A stretch of 64,000 nucleotides of DNA from JAGVPT01 sp035505655 (GTDB lineage: Bacteria > Bacteroidota > Ignavibacteria > UBA10030 > UBA8401): NCBI GenBank assembly GCA_035505655.1, contig DATJQP010000020.1, positions 9,793 through 73,792 of the forward strand. The letters are read 5' to 3'. A program made the translations under genes and the position numbers. The notes beneath the pieces are model-generated. The model did not search any database. It saw nothing but the letters and a program-made list of their open reading frames with translations, and was not told the origin of the DNA. Of the stretch, positions 24,818 to 34,572 are shown piece after piece (position 1 is the stretch's first letter; each line of letters opens with the position of its first letter).

Positions 24818-27022
24818 CTATTTTGTCTTCAGGATGAAGACTCCATCCCACTCGGGCGGGGGAGGCGAGGTGAAAAGGCTTTTCGAACGGGCGATGTAAA
24901 GCTTCGAGGGAGAATCGAAGGGGTCGATGGAGATCGCTTTCGTGAACTCCTCGATGGCTTCCGTAAACTGCCTGTGGCGATAAAGTTCGAGTCCCCGGTG
25001 GTACGCCTCCACGGCCGCGATCTTCTGCTCGGTGACCCCGTTTTCCTTCTTCCCCAGGAGCTCGAACACCTTGATCGGCTTCGTCTTTCCCTTGACGACA
25101 AGGAGGTCGAGTTCGCGGAAGAGGAAGTAATCTTTCACGAGCTGCTGGGTCCGCTCGCTCGCCATGATGTACGTCCCGTACTCCTTGTTCGCCCCCTCCA
25201 GCCGCGACCCCAGGTTGACGCTGTCTCCGATGACGGTGTAGTCGAACTTGCCGGTCCCGCCCATATTCCCGACAACCATCTCGCCGGTGTTCAATCCTAT
25301 CCGGACGTGAACGTTCGGCTTTCCCTCGGCACGCCACTTCGCGCGGATGTCGACGAGGCGTTCCTGCATCTCGAGCGCGGCATTGCAGGCGTGGAGCGCA
25401 TTGTTGTCGAGCTCAATGGGTGCTCCCCAGAACGCCATCACCGCGTCCCCTTCGTACTTGTCGAGCGTGCCGTCATGTTTGAAGACGATATCGGTCATCG
25501 CGCTGAGGTACTCGTTAAGGACGAGGACGAGCTCCTCGGGGGGGAGCTTCTCGGAAAAGGTTGTGAAGCCGGCGATGTCGCTGAAAAGTACCGTGAGTTC
25601 CTTCCGCTCGCCGCCCAGCTTCAGCTTCTCCGGATGGGCAATGAGCTCGTTGACGACATGAGGGTTGAGGTATTGGCTGAACATCCCCTTGATCATCACT
25701 TTCTGCTTTCGCTCGGTGAGGTACTGGTAGACGGCGCTCCCGACGTAGTTGGCGAAGACCGCCGCGATCGGAGGGACGACCGGGATGAGGAGATTTCGAG
25801 AAGCGAAAAGCCCGTCCGCGATCATGATAATCGCGTACACCTCCCCTCCGACAAAAAGGAGGGCGACGATCTCAAGAACGAACTCAAACTTCCATTTGAT
25901 CTGCTTGAAAGCCGAGACGACAAGGAAGCTCACAAGGGAAAAGAAGAAGGTATAGAGGATCTCCATGGCCGCCGGGGGGCGGACGATATAGTTCTGGTGG
26001 AGAAGCGTCTGAAGCGCGTTGGCGTGGAGCTCGACGCCGTACATCAGGTTGTCGTCCGGTCTCTCTTTCTCCGCAATGGGGACCGGGAAGATATCCTTCG
26101 ACTCCGGGAAGGCGGGGCCGATGAGGACGACCTTGTTCCGGAAAGTATTGCTGTAGAGAAGCCCGACGTCGGGATCGTCGAAGGTGTTGATGTCGGCCTT
26201 GAGTTTGATCTCCTCGTTCGTCTTGAACGTCTTGTCGTCGAGAATGTCGGCGATGTCGATCTGCGGGAAGGTCTTTCCGGCGAGGCCGTGATAGTTGACG
26301 AGGATGGAGACGTCGTCGTATTTCGGGATGATCCGGTTCCCGAGGACGAAATACTTTCCTTCATCTCGGCAGACCGTCGTCGAAGGGAGGTGAAGCCACT
26401 TGTTGAGCAACGCAAATGCGAACGTCGGAAGGTAGACATCCGCCCCGGGATCTTTGGCGATCGCCTTGTAGCGACGGTAGATGCCGTCCTCGTCGTTGGG
26501 GACGTAGACGACGCCGACGGAGCTGTCAGCGGAGTAGAAGATGCTGTGGTAGTTCTCGTTCGCGCGATGGATCGTTGCCTCATCGTTCCGGATCTCGGTC
26601 TTTCCGGCGACGACGACGTTCCGGTATTTGCGAATGGTCTCCCGGAGCTCGTCGTCGTTCGCAGTGCCGTGTTCGTCAGGATCCTCGAACGACAAGTCGA
26701 TGCCGATGACCCGCGCGCCGGCGGCATTGAGATTCCTGATCGCCCTGGCGTAATAGCTACGGGGGTATGGAAAATGGACGGGGAGGGAGGCGTCGGAATT
26801 CTGCGTGAGCGTGACGAGGACAACGTCAAGCGAGTCCTTCTCATACGGAAGGGGGCCCCTCCGCGCGAAGGACTTGTCGATGAAGGAGAGCTTCAGCCGG
26901 TCGAAAAAGTGGAACTCAAATACGGCATCCTGAACGAACACCACGACGAGGAGCGCGATCCCCGAGCTGAGAGCGATCCGGATGAGCCACGGCATCAAAC
27001 GCTGGGTGAGCGGCTTCGCCAT
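24818..27022 (-). CDS. CHASE2-domain adenylate/guanylate cyclase, class III
   Basis: A 734-residue membrane cyclase. One helix near the N-terminus (IALSSGIALLVVVFVQ), an extracytoplasmic CHASE2 domain (residues ~40-345, with DLSFEDPDEHG and GKTFPQIDIADIL), three membrane helices (~355-440), then a class III catalytic domain with LFSDIAGFTTFSEKL (metal Asp), DKYEGDAVMAFWG (metal Asp, purine Lys), GLNTGEMVVGNMGG and VIGDSVNLGSRLEG. A single TPR follows (ELYRHRQFTEAIEEFTKAISIDP). It should turn an envelope signal into cAMP or cGMP. It starts six bases after the beta-barrel gene, so the two are cotranscribed; a cNMP-binding protein is encoded at 7621. Confidence 0.9.
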   Translation of the reverse strand: MAKPLTQRLMPWLIRIALSSGIALLVVVFVQDAVFEFHFFDRLKLSFIDKSFARRGPLPYEKDSLDVVLVTLTQNSDASLPVHFPYPRSYYARAIRNLNAAGARVIGIDLSFEDPDEHGTANDDELRETIRKYRNVVVAGKTEIRNDEATIHRANENYHSIFYSADSSVGVVYVPNDEDGIYRRYKAIAKDPGADVYLPTFAFALLNKWLHLPSTTVCRDEGKYFVLGNRIIPKYDDVSILVNYHGLAGKTFPQIDIADILDDKTFKTNEEIKLKADINTFDDPDVGLLYSNTFRNKVVLIGPAFPESKDIFPVPIAEKERPDDNLMYGVELHANALQTLLHQNYIVRPPAAMEILYTFFFSLVSFLVVSAFKQIKWKFEFVLEIVALLFVGGEVYAIIMIADGLFASRNLLIPVVPPIAAVFANYVGSAVYQYLTERKQKVMIKGMFSQYLNPHVVNELIAHPEKLKLGGERKELTVLFSDIAGFTTFSEKLPPEELVLVLNEYLSAMTDIVFKHDGTLDKYEGDAVMAFWGAPIELDNNALHACNAALEMQERLVDIRAKWRAEGKPNVHVRIGLNTGEMVVGNMGGTGKFDYTVIGDSVNLGSRLEGANKEYGTYIMASERTQQLVKDYFLFRELDLLVVKGKTKPIKVFELLGKKENGVTEQKIAAVEAYHRGLELYRHRQFTEAIEEFTKAISIDPFDSPSKLYIARSKSLFTSPPPPEWDGVFILKTK

Positions 27023-27028
27023 ACGCTC

Positions 27029-29422
27029 CTAGAAGGTGATGCGGTAGATCAGGCTGACGTAAGAATCGTTCCGTGTTCCGGAGTTGATGATCCACTGGTA
27101 TTGAAACGCCGCACTCTGGTTCCGCGCGATGGTGTACTGGGCCCCCGCTTCGAGCATCGTCCGCTTGAAATCTCCGAACGTCGGCGCGAACGTGCCGGAG
27201 ATCCTCAGAAGGTCGTCGAAGAACTTGTAGCGGCCGTTGAGCGTGATCGTCGTGTAGTTGAGCGACGAGGACGAGACGAGGGTTTTCGCGACTCCGCCAG
27301 CGGTGTCGACGGTGACCTTCGGGATCGTGTTGAGGCTCATCGAATAGCCGACGGTCGTCTCGAGCGGGAAAGTATGCACAGTGTTGACAAGGAAGAACGC
27401 GTTGAGTCCCTTGACGTCCTGTTGCTTCGGGGTGTTGTCTTTTTTGTTCGAGATGTCGAAGCTCAACGTCGCGTTATGACGTCCCCAGTACGAGAAGTCG
27501 TACGTCGACTGGACGAAGTACCGGTTCGTGTTGTCGTCGATCGCCTGCGATGCCGCCGTTTGTAGCGTGTCGAGTGGATCGATCGGGTTCTTCTCGCCGT
27601 TGTTCCCGTATCCGACCGTCAGGTTCGGAGCGCTTGAGGTCGGGTAATACGAGAGTGACGAATTAAACGTCGTGTAGGTTGTCGTCAACTCCACCGTCCC
27701 CGTCGACGTCCGGATCGAATCGTTCCCCGCGGTGTTGTTCTGCAGTTGCTCGTAGCTCGCCGTGAGAAAGACGCTGTTCCCAAACAGGCGGATCCGGTCG
27801 AAGACGTTGTAGCCCTTGACGTCCCTTCGGAGCGCTGTCGTTCCGACCGAGGAGTAGTCGGCGCCGTGATAGAGATAGGTGCCTTTGATGTAGTTGCCGA
27901 AGTAGTTGAGAGCCAGGCCGCTCTCGTAGACCAGGGCTGTCAGACCCGGGGGAAGGGGCTGAAGGTTTTCGTTGAGCGTGATGACCTTGGCGAGGTAGTT
28001 CGTCCCGAATTTCTTCAGCAGGTTCTTTACCGATTTGCTCAGCTTCGACGTGTCGATGCTCGCGTTCGTGAACTCGGGGGCGGAGATGTCGATGTTGTTG
28101 AGACTGTAGGACGTTTGTCCGGTCAGTTCAAACCTATGATTATCGAAGGCGACGACAGCGTCCGAACCGACGACAACGTTCTCCTGCGGTCGGACGATCG
28201 TATCGGTGTTCGAGTAGTCGTCCTTCGCGTGGAGGTACGTGAACCCCAGCTGGAAGTTCTCGCCTTTTCCAAAACTCGGTCGCACCGCCGTAAGATTCCG
28301 TGCGAGCGTCGGCGAGGTGGCCCCGGCACTGGTGTCGGTATCTACCCGTCGGATGACCTGACCGCTCGCATAATCGAGGTTAAACGCCCCGAGCAGCAGG
28401 TCAGCGGAAACACCGCGGATCCTTCTGCCGTCCATAATTGCTGTCGGGAAGCGAGGATAGACGTCCCCGAGCCCAACCTTTGCATACTTTGCGTCGAGCC
28501 CGAAGAAATAGCGGTCCTGTGGCTGGCGGGCGGGCTCCTCTTCCGACGTGAGAAAAAGGTTGCCGCTCGTCTTGAGGATCCCATAGGCGGCGTTCGCGTT
28601 CGCGGTCAGCCTCTTGTAGGGAGTGACAGCTCCCTGGATATCCTCCTGGCGCCACTCCGCCTGGGCATTTCCGTTGTAGAGGACTTCTATCCTCTCCGCT
28701 TCTTCCGCCGTGACGACGCTGAATGTCCGCTCTATCGTATGGTAGAGGGCCCCGGTCGTGTCAAAGACGCTTACCTTCAACGTGTGGATCCCGGTCCGGA
28801 TGTTCTTCGGGAGGACGTCGGGCGAGACAATGATGAGGTCCCCCGTAATGACTTCGAACGCGGAGACGTTGACGTTGTCGAAGATGATCTTGGTCCGCTT
28901 CTTGTCGACGGCGCTTCCGGCATACACGAAGGAGATGGAAATATAGAGATCGGCCGGAGTGAGTTGCTCGGATTTGTCCGGACTGAGAATGAGGATCTCC
29001 TGGTCCTTCGGTGACTTCGCCGAGACGGTGATGCGGGTGGGTGTCGCCTGGGGGTTTTCGTACGGATACGTCTCGCTCGTCCCCGCGTTCGTCTGAGCGA
29101 GGATGTACACCTCCATGAAGGGAGGGGCCACATCCTCCTGAGGGATTTCGACGGACGCTGTGTCTCCGGAGATCGGCATCTCAAGCACCCTGAATTCCGA
29201 CTGGCCGAACTGACGGTAGTAAAGGACGACACGCGCCAGCTCCGTCGACTTTACAAGCTCGGCGGTGACACGGAGCGACGACCCCTCTTTCGCCTCTCCC
29301 GAATGAAGTGCCCGGATGTAGGTGTTGATCTGGGAGCTCGCCGGCAGCGGGCAGAAGAAGAGAGTGAGCACGGCTATTCCCAGCGCAACAAAAGGAAAAG
29401 AAACCTTGCTGCGGAAGTCCAT
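27029..29422 (-). CDS. Outer-membrane beta-barrel protein with N-terminal Ig-like domain
   Basis: A 797-residue exported protein. Signal peptide ends PASSQ. Residues ~25-130 are an Ig-like domain (VTAELVKSTELARVVLYYRQ, MEVYILAQTNAG, TYPYENPQ) clearly related to the C-terminal domain of the FecR protein upstream; a second Ig-like domain follows (~135-260). The remaining ~500 residues are alternating amphipathic strands with frequent Tyr/Phe and an end SYVSLIYRITF, typical of an outer-membrane barrel. It probably lies in the outer membrane with its Ig domains in the periplasm. ATG 29422 is preferred over 29476, which lies within the terminator hairpin. It runs into the cyclase gene with a six-base gap. 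Confidence 0.75.
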   Translation of the reverse strand: MDFRSKVSFPFVALGIAVLTLFFCPLPASSQINTYIRALHSGEAKEGSSLRVTAELVKSTELARVVLYYRQFGQSEFRVLEMPISGDTASVEIPQEDVAPPFMEVYILAQTNAGTSETYPYENPQATPTRITVSAKSPKDQEILILSPDKSEQLTPADLYISISFVYAGSAVDKKRTKIIFDNVNVSAFEVITGDLIIVSPDVLPKNIRTGIHTLKVSVFDTTGALYHTIERTFSVVTAEEAERIEVLYNGNAQAEWRQEDIQGAVTPYKRLTANANAAYGILKTSGNLFLTSEEEPARQPQDRYFFGLDAKYAKVGLGDVYPRFPTAIMDGRRIRGVSADLLLGAFNLDYASGQVIRRVDTDTSAGATSPTLARNLTAVRPSFGKGENFQLGFTYLHAKDDYSNTDTIVRPQENVVVGSDAVVAFDNHRFELTGQTSYSLNNIDISAPEFTNASIDTSKLSKSVKNLLKKFGTNYLAKVITLNENLQPLPPGLTALVYESGLALNYFGNYIKGTYLYHGADYSSVGTTALRRDVKGYNVFDRIRLFGNSVFLTASYEQLQNNTAGNDSIRTSTGTVELTTTYTTFNSSLSYYPTSSAPNLTVGYGNNGEKNPIDPLDTLQTAASQAIDDNTNRYFVQSTYDFSYWGRHNATLSFDISNKKDNTPKQQDVKGLNAFFLVNTVHTFPLETTVGYSMSLNTIPKVTVDTAGGVAKTLVSSSSLNYTTITLNGRYKFFDDLLRISGTFAPTFGDFKRTMLEAGAQYTIARNQSAAFQYQWIINSGTRNDSYVSLIYRITF

Positions 29423-29460
29423 GGCTGACCGGGGGAAGGTGAACGAATAGTGGCGACAAT

Positions 29461-29512
29461 AAAAAACCGCCTGCAATCTAAAGAATGGTGCTTAAAATTG
29501 CAAGCGGTTTTT
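29461..29512 (-). terminator. Strong bidirectional terminator between FecR and barrel genes
   Basis: AAAAACCGCCTGCAAT pairs with ATTGCAAGCGGTTTTT over a long stem with one mismatch; runs of A on one side and T on the other make it functional in both directions. It ends the FecR gene transcript (stop at 29531) and implies a separate promoter for the barrel-cyclase pair in the ~90 bases before 29422, or partial read-through. Confidence 0.85.
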
Positions 29513-29530
29513 GGGTATCTCAGAGGACGG

Positions 29531-30610
29531 TTAGTAGTCGATGACCATCACCTTTCGCTTTCCGTTCGGGTCGGAGAATTCTATCTTCAACTCGTTCGTC
29601 GTCGTCGATTGGACGGGAAGGTTGATCGCGTTCTGTGGATCCGCGGGATACGTCAGCGAGATTCCGGTCTTCGTCCTAAAGATGACGTACACCTGGACCG
29701 ACGGGCTCGTGACGTCGCTTCCCGGAACCGTGAATTTCACCGAGTTTCCTGAGAGCGTCGCGGGGACTTCCTTGAACGACGACATCGTGGAGTTCTTGTA
29801 CGCAAGCGCGTAGTACGATACGATCGATTTCAGAGTGTCGATCGGCACGGAGGTCTGAACGAGCTCAACCGTGACGGTGGCGTCCTGACCCTGCGTGATG
29901 ACCGGCGCCGAGATCGCGAAACCGACGCTGAATCCACCGGACGAGGACGACCCGCTATTCGCCGTGCCTCCTCCGCCTCCGCCGCCCGACGTGGCCGCCG
30001 AGTTCTGCAGCCTCTTCAGTTCCTCGGGAGTCGTGGGCTTTACCTCGATCTTTCCGTTCGCATACGAATGAGCCGTCTGGCCGGCTCCGACGTCGACCGA
30101 CTGGTTCGAGACGGTATTCGTGAAGACGACGAGACCGGCACCGAGGATAAGGACGTCGCTGCTGTCGCCGCCGTTCACAAGAAGCCCCTGCGTCCCGCGG
30201 ATCGAAGCGACGGACGTCGGGGTGGAGAACTCAAATTTTTCGCCTTCCCTCTTCTTGACGTCGAAATTGAGCTCACCCCTCGCGAGATGGACGTTCTTGG
30301 AGAATTCCTTGTTGGAGGTCATCTCACCGCTTACGGTGATCTCGGAATTCTCCTGAAGGCGAAGGATCGAGTTTTCTATGAACTTGATGACAACGAAGGA
30401 ATTCTCTCCCGTTCTGACCTGATCCCCCGACATCAGAGGTGTCGAGGGCACTGCCTTCGCCCAGCTTTTCCCGGTCTTCAGGAACTCGACGGTTCCGATC
30501 GGCTTGAAGACGAGAGCGACCGGCTTATCCGGGTCATACGTCGGCCCGGCGAACGCTGCGCTGAAGAAGCAGAAGGCGCAGAGCGCTACAAGGAAGTATC
30601 GTGGTTTCAT
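29531..30610 (-). CDS. FecR-domain periplasmic protein with C-terminal Ig-like domain
   Basis: A 359-residue exported protein. Signal peptide ends AAFAG. Residues ~35-170 are a FecR domain: GTVEFLKTGKSW, MSGDQVRTGENSFVVIKF, LQENSEITV, LARGELNFDV and SVASIRGTQGLL, the order seen in FecR proteins without an anti-sigma N-terminus. A Gly/Ser linker (~205-225) leads to an Ig-like domain (~235-345: VTVELVQTSVPIDTL, VQVYVIFRTKTG, LTYPADPQ) that aligns with the first domain of the barrel protein. FecR-domain proteins are often neighbours of CHASE2 cyclases, so a sensing or assembly role at the envelope is inferred. Cotranscribed with the 388-residue protein gene (27-base gap). Confidence 0.85.
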   Translation of the reverse strand: MKPRYFLVALCAFCFFSAAFAGPTYDPDKPVALVFKPIGTVEFLKTGKSWAKAVPSTPLMSGDQVRTGENSFVVIKFIENSILRLQENSEITVSGEMTSNKEFSKNVHLARGELNFDVKKREGEKFEFSTPTSVASIRGTQGLLVNGGDSSDVLILGAGLVVFTNTVSNQSVDVGAGQTAHSYANGKIEVKPTTPEELKRLQNSAATSGGGGGGGTANSGSSSSGGFSVGFAISAPVITQGQDATVTVELVQTSVPIDTLKSIVSYYALAYKNSTMSSFKEVPATLSGNSVKFTVPGSDVTSPSVQVYVIFRTKTGISLTYPADPQNAINLPVQSTTTNELKIEFSDPNGKRKVMVIDY

Positions 30611-30637
30611 GAAGTGCTCTCCAATAAGTCGGAAGTA

Positions 30638-31804
30638 CTATTCGTCCTGAAGCTGGATTGATTTGATCTTGTTCTTGTTAAGGTTCAAGATCACCTGAAG
30701 CTCCTGAGCCGATAACGTGACCCCGTTGAGGGTGAGCCGCGAGCTGTTGATCGTCAACTTCTGATCCTGAATCACGTTGAGATAATTCTGATACGTCCCT
30801 CCTCCCAGCGCCGATTGGAGGATGTTCATGATGAGATCCCCCTGCGGGTCGGAGATACGGAACAAGCGGATTGTCCTGAGCGGGTCGATGGTATATCCGA
30901 ACGCCGTCCGGATCCCGTCGAGCACTACAACGTACGATTTTCCCCGCTCGAGAGGACGCGGTCCCACAAGGACATTGACTCCGGGACTCGAGACATTCGA
31001 CTGAGGATAGGTGAAGATCGTCAGTCCACCTGACGCCTGCCGGTCAATCTGCACCTGCAGATATGGATCCGCCGCCGAGATCGCATCTTCGAGCGATTGC
31101 TGCTCGGGACGCTTCTCGTAGACGCTGATCATGACTCCTCTTGTATCGTACGTCCACTGGAACATGGGAAAAGGAGTCGAATACTCGACCCCGTTGTCCG
31201 ACGGCTGAAGGAGCGTCGCGTTTGTCGGGTTTGTCACCGTGACGGTGAAGCGGGGATCGTTGCTAAGGTCGACGACATAATTCACCGTCTGATTCCCCAC
31301 CTTGACGACGGTGAACTTGATCTTGACCTGGTACGTGCCCGAGGGCGCCCTTCCGCCGCTCGTCGAGGACGAAATTTCGTCCTTGAGCCGCTGTTTCATC
31401 CCCTGGTCGACCGTTGAGTTCAGGTCGATGTCCTTCGAGTACCCGGCCTTTGCATCAAGGCTCGTGAAGATTCTTCCCATCGGAGGGACCGCGAACGGAC
31501 TCCTCGTGTCCGAGTAGGCGATTTGCTTCGGCGGCGGCCCATCCTCCTGGAGCGTCACATACGCCTCAATATGCATGTTCACCCAGACAGTGTCTTTCCC
31601 CGTGAGATTCTGGATGTTCAGCGAAAAGCTGGATGGTGCAATATCCTTTACCTGCTCCGTGAGGGGATCAACCAATGCCGTCGCGTTGACGATATCTGCA
31701 TTGGTGACTGTGGGAATGACGTTGATGTACGGCTGCGCCAGTCCCCGGAACGTCCAGAGAAACCCCATCGCAACCATCACCAGAACCGATCTCGTAGTTC
31801 TCAT
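30638..31804 (-). CDS. Secreted protein of unknown function in the FecR/CHASE2 group
   Basis: A 388-residue exported protein with signal peptide (VLVMVAMGFLWTFRGLAQ). Residues ~25-200 look like a beta-rich domain (LNIQNLTGKDTVWVNMHIEAYVTLQED); residues ~205-340 contain an Ig/FN3-like segment (LLQPSDNGVEYSTPFPMFQW) followed by ERGKSYVVVLDGIRTAFG, as in domains of Bacteroidota envelope proteins; the tail (KLTINSSRLTLNGVTLS) is a short beta/helix region. No known family. Being the first gene of the FecR transcript it likely acts with FecR, the barrel and the cyclase. Confidence 0.7.
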   Translation of the reverse strand: MRTTRSVLVMVAMGFLWTFRGLAQPYINVIPTVTNADIVNATALVDPLTEQVKDIAPSSFSLNIQNLTGKDTVWVNMHIEAYVTLQEDGPPPKQIAYSDTRSPFAVPPMGRIFTSLDAKAGYSKDIDLNSTVDQGMKQRLKDEISSSTSGGRAPSGTYQVKIKFTVVKVGNQTVNYVVDLSNDPRFTVTVTNPTNATLLQPSDNGVEYSTPFPMFQWTYDTRGVMISVYEKRPEQQSLEDAISAADPYLQVQIDRQASGGLTIFTYPQSNVSSPGVNVLVGPRPLERGKSYVVVLDGIRTAFGYTIDPLRTIRLFRISDPQGDLIMNILQSALGGGTYQNYLNVIQDQKLTINSSRLTLNGVTLSAQELQVILNLNKNKIKSIQLQDE

Positions 31805-31915
31805 ACTGCTCTCCCGATTTTATGAATCCAGACAAACGACGCTAAGTTCAAGATACCGGATTAGGCGTTTCACGTGCTGTGTTGAGAGTCACCGGCCCGA
31901 GGAGGCCGAGAAGGG

Positions 31916-33241
31916 TTAAAAACCGGCTATATCATTATAGATGACGAAAGCCATGAATGTGAGGAGCAACACGACTCCGGCTTGCTGCACAGTCTGTTGA
32001 ACCTTGTGTGGAATCGGTTTTCGGAAAATCGCCTCGTAGATAAGCATGACGAGGTGTCCGCCGTCGAGGGCGGGAAAGGGAAGGATGTTCATCACTGCAA
32101 GGCTGATGCTCAAAAGGGCGATGAATCCAAGAAAACTCATAAAGCCGATCTCGGCCGTGCGTGTGGCCATCTGGGCAATCTTGATCGGTCCCCCAACGGA
32201 TTTCGCGAACGAGGCTTTTCGCTCGACGATGTGCCAGATCGAGGTGACAAAAAGTTTCGTCGCGCCGTAGACATCGCTGAGCCCCTTCGGGAGGGATTCA
32301 AGAAGCCCATAATGAACCCGTTGTGTGGGGCCGACGTATCTGCTCTCGATGCTGATGCCGATGAGCCCCTCCGCCGACGGGGTGATCGTGGTCGCCACGA
32401 TCTTTGAGCTTCGTTCGAGTTCGAACGCGGTCTTCTTGCCGGCATTTGCCCTGATGAGGCGGGTGACTTCAAACTGATTGATCACCTTCTCACCAGCGAT
32501 CGAGACGATGAGGTCGCCGGGCTGCACCTTCGCGGTCTCCGCCGGCTTCCCCGGCAGAACATCCACGACGGCCGCCACCGTCCGATCCGGAAGGAGTCCG
32601 AAGGAAGCCTCGGAGATGTCGGGGACAAGGGTGTGGGAAACGGCGATCGTCCTCGTACTCCCGTCACGTTCGATATCGAAGCTCAGGTCGTCGTTCGGAA
32701 AATCGACGTACATCGCCGTCTGGATCGCATCCCAGTGAGCGATTTTCTCCCCGTTCACCGCGAGGACCTGATCGCCGCTTCTGAATCCGGCCTTCTCGGC
32801 TCCACTTCCCGGGATGACGTAGCCGATCGTGGTGGTGAGACGGTAGAGCCCCCCGTTGACGTAGTTGATCCCCCAGAAAATCGCGACGGCGAGGAAGATG
32901 TTCATGATAACGCCGGCCGAGATGACAATCATTCGCTGCCAGACCGGTTTGGAACGGAATTCCCACGGTTCAGGGGGATGGTTAATAAATTCGGTGTCGA
33001 AGCTCTCATCGACCATCCCGGCGACTTTCACGTATCCTCCGATCGGAATCCACGAGACGCAGTAGTCGGTCTCTCCGATTTTCTTTCCGAACGCCCTCGG
33101 AGGGAATCCGATGGAGAACCTGTCGACGCGCATCCGGCATGCTTTGGCGGCGATGAAATGTCCGAACTCGTGAATGAACACGAGCACGCCGATCGTGATG
33201 AGGAAATAAAAAACGTTGTTGACAAGTTCCATCGTGAACAT
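31916..33241 (-). CDS. rseP: RIP zinc metalloprotease RseP (site-2 protease)
   Basis: A 441-residue intramembrane protease. Zinc motif HEFGH at residues 24-28 in the first membrane helix; the second metal motif MNILPFPALDGGH near residue 385. Two PDZ domains lie between (VIPGSGAEKAGFRSGDQVLAVNG and VLPGKPAETAKVQPGDLIVSIAG). It cuts transmembrane anti-sigma factors and remnant signal peptides in the inner membrane. AGGAGAAGGA is close to ATG 33241. Its place beside dxr is a common arrangement in many bacteria and suggests joint transcription (117-base gap). Confidence 0.95.
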   Translation of the reverse strand: MFTMELVNNVFYFLITIGVLVFIHEFGHFIAAKACRMRVDRFSIGFPPRAFGKKIGETDYCVSWIPIGGYVKVAGMVDESFDTEFINHPPEPWEFRSKPVWQRMIVISAGVIMNIFLAVAIFWGINYVNGGLYRLTTTIGYVIPGSGAEKAGFRSGDQVLAVNGEKIAHWDAIQTAMYVDFPNDDLSFDIERDGSTRTIAVSHTLVPDISEASFGLLPDRTVAAVVDVLPGKPAETAKVQPGDLIVSIAGEKVINQFEVTRLIRANAGKKTAFELERSSKIVATTITPSAEGLIGISIESRYVGPTQRVHYGLLESLPKGLSDVYGATKLFVTSIWHIVERKASFAKSVGGPIKIAQMATRTAEIGFMSFLGFIALLSISLAVMNILPFPALDGGHLVMLIYEAIFRKPIPHKVQQTVQQAGVVLLLTFMAFVIYNDIAGF

Positions 33242-33358
33242 TGCTTCCTTCTCCTGGTGTCCCTTCTACTCGGTGATCTTGTATCTACCTACGCACGGTG
33301 GCGCTCTGAACCGCCCTTCAGCTCGTTCAAAGCCCGATATTGCCTTTTGGAAGCGGCA

Positions 33359-34516
33359 CTAGTTGCACTCTGACGCGGCGAATTCCCGCGCCCATCTGTC
33401 GGCCTCGATGATCTGCGGCAAGGTCGGATGCTGGGTGGGGGAATGGTGTTCCATCGTCCGGCAAATCGTCTCCGAGATCTGGAGATACGGGATCCCGCCT
33501 TCGAGGAATCTCCCCACGGCGACTTCGTTTGCTGCGTTGAGGGCCGCGGGCATAGTTCCCCCCACTTTGAGAGCTTCGAATCCCAGACCAAGGCAGCGGA
33601 AACGCTCCAGGTCCGGTTCGAAGAAGGTCATCTCGCGGAGCCGGGGAAAATCCACCCTTCGGAACTCGGAGGCGGCGCGGTCCGGATACGTGAGGGCGTA
33701 CTGGATCGGAATCTTCATATCCGGCACACCGAGCTGCGCTTTCACCGATCCATCCACAAACTCAACCATCGAATGGATGATCGACTGCGGGTGGACGACG
33801 ACCTGAATTTTCTCGGCCGGCACACCGAAGAGCCAGTGCGCTTCAATGACCTCGAGTCCCTTGTTCATCAAGGTCGCCGAGTCGATCGTGATCTTGCTCC
33901 CCATTTTCCAGTTGGGATGATTGAGAGCCTGGCTGACCGTAACGGACTTGAGGTTTTCCTTCGAGGTGTTGAGGAACGGTCCCCCCGACGCCGTAAGGAT
34001 GATCTTCGATATTGTTTTTCCCGACTCGCCGACGAGACACTGAAAGATCGCGGAATGCTCGCTGTCGATCGGAACGAGGCTCACGCCGTTCTTTTCCACC
34101 AGCGACATGATGATTTCGCCGGCGACGACAAGAGTCTCTTTATTGGCCAAAGCGATCTTCTTCTTCGCTTCGATAGCTCGGATGGTCGGTTTCAACCCGG
34201 CGAATCCGACGAGGGAGCTGATCACAACATCCACGTCGTCCCGTTGAACGACCTCTTCCAGCCCTTTTTCCCCCGTCAGGACCTCGGTCGAACCGTTGAC
34301 GCGTTTTCGGCAGGCGTCGGCCGTTTCAGGATCCAGAACCACGACCCCCTTCGGCTTGAATTGCCGAACCTGCTCGCAAAGGGCGTCGATGTTCTTGTTG
34401 ACGGTGAGGTAGGAGGCTTTGAACTTGTGCGGGAAGTTGGCAATGACTTCCAGGCTATTCCTGCCGATCGAACCGCTGGACCCAAGAATAGCGATGTTTT
34501 TCTGGCGCAAACTCAA
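33359..34516 (-). CDS. dxr: 1-deoxy-D-xylulose 5-phosphate reductoisomerase
   Basis: A 385-residue enzyme of the MEP isoprenoid pathway that makes 2-C-methyl-erythritol 4-phosphate with NADPH and a divalent metal. It shows the NADPH motif ILGSSGSIGRNSLEV at the very start, ALANKETLV, PIDSEHSAIFQ, LTASGGPF, NHPNWKMG and MNKGLEVIEAHWLF, all characteristic of Dxr. The open frame extends 40 codons upstream to 34636, but that piece translates a 7-base repeat arm and exceeds the usual length, so TTG 34516 is chosen; TTG 34510 is the alternative. Followed by rseP. Confidence 0.93.
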   Translation of the reverse strand: MSLRQKNIAILGSSGSIGRNSLEVIANFPHKFKASYLTVNKNIDALCEQVRQFKPKGVVVLDPETADACRKRVNGSTEVLTGEKGLEEVVQRDDVDVVISSLVGFAGLKPTIRAIEAKKKIALANKETLVVAGEIIMSLVEKNGVSLVPIDSEHSAIFQCLVGESGKTISKIILTASGGPFLNTSKENLKSVTVSQALNHPNWKMGSKITIDSATLMNKGLEVIEAHWLFGVPAEKIQVVVHPQSIIHSMVEFVDGSVKAQLGVPDMKIPIQYALTYPDRAASEFRRVDFPRLREMTFFEPDLERFRCLGLGFEALKVGGTMPAALNAANEVAVGRFLEGGIPYLQISETICRTMEHHSPTQHPTLPQIIEADRWAREFAASECN

Positions 34517-34572
34517 GGAAAGAGCCGTTTTTGGCGTTTCAAAAAGGTAACTAAATGGCGATCCTAAGTCAA

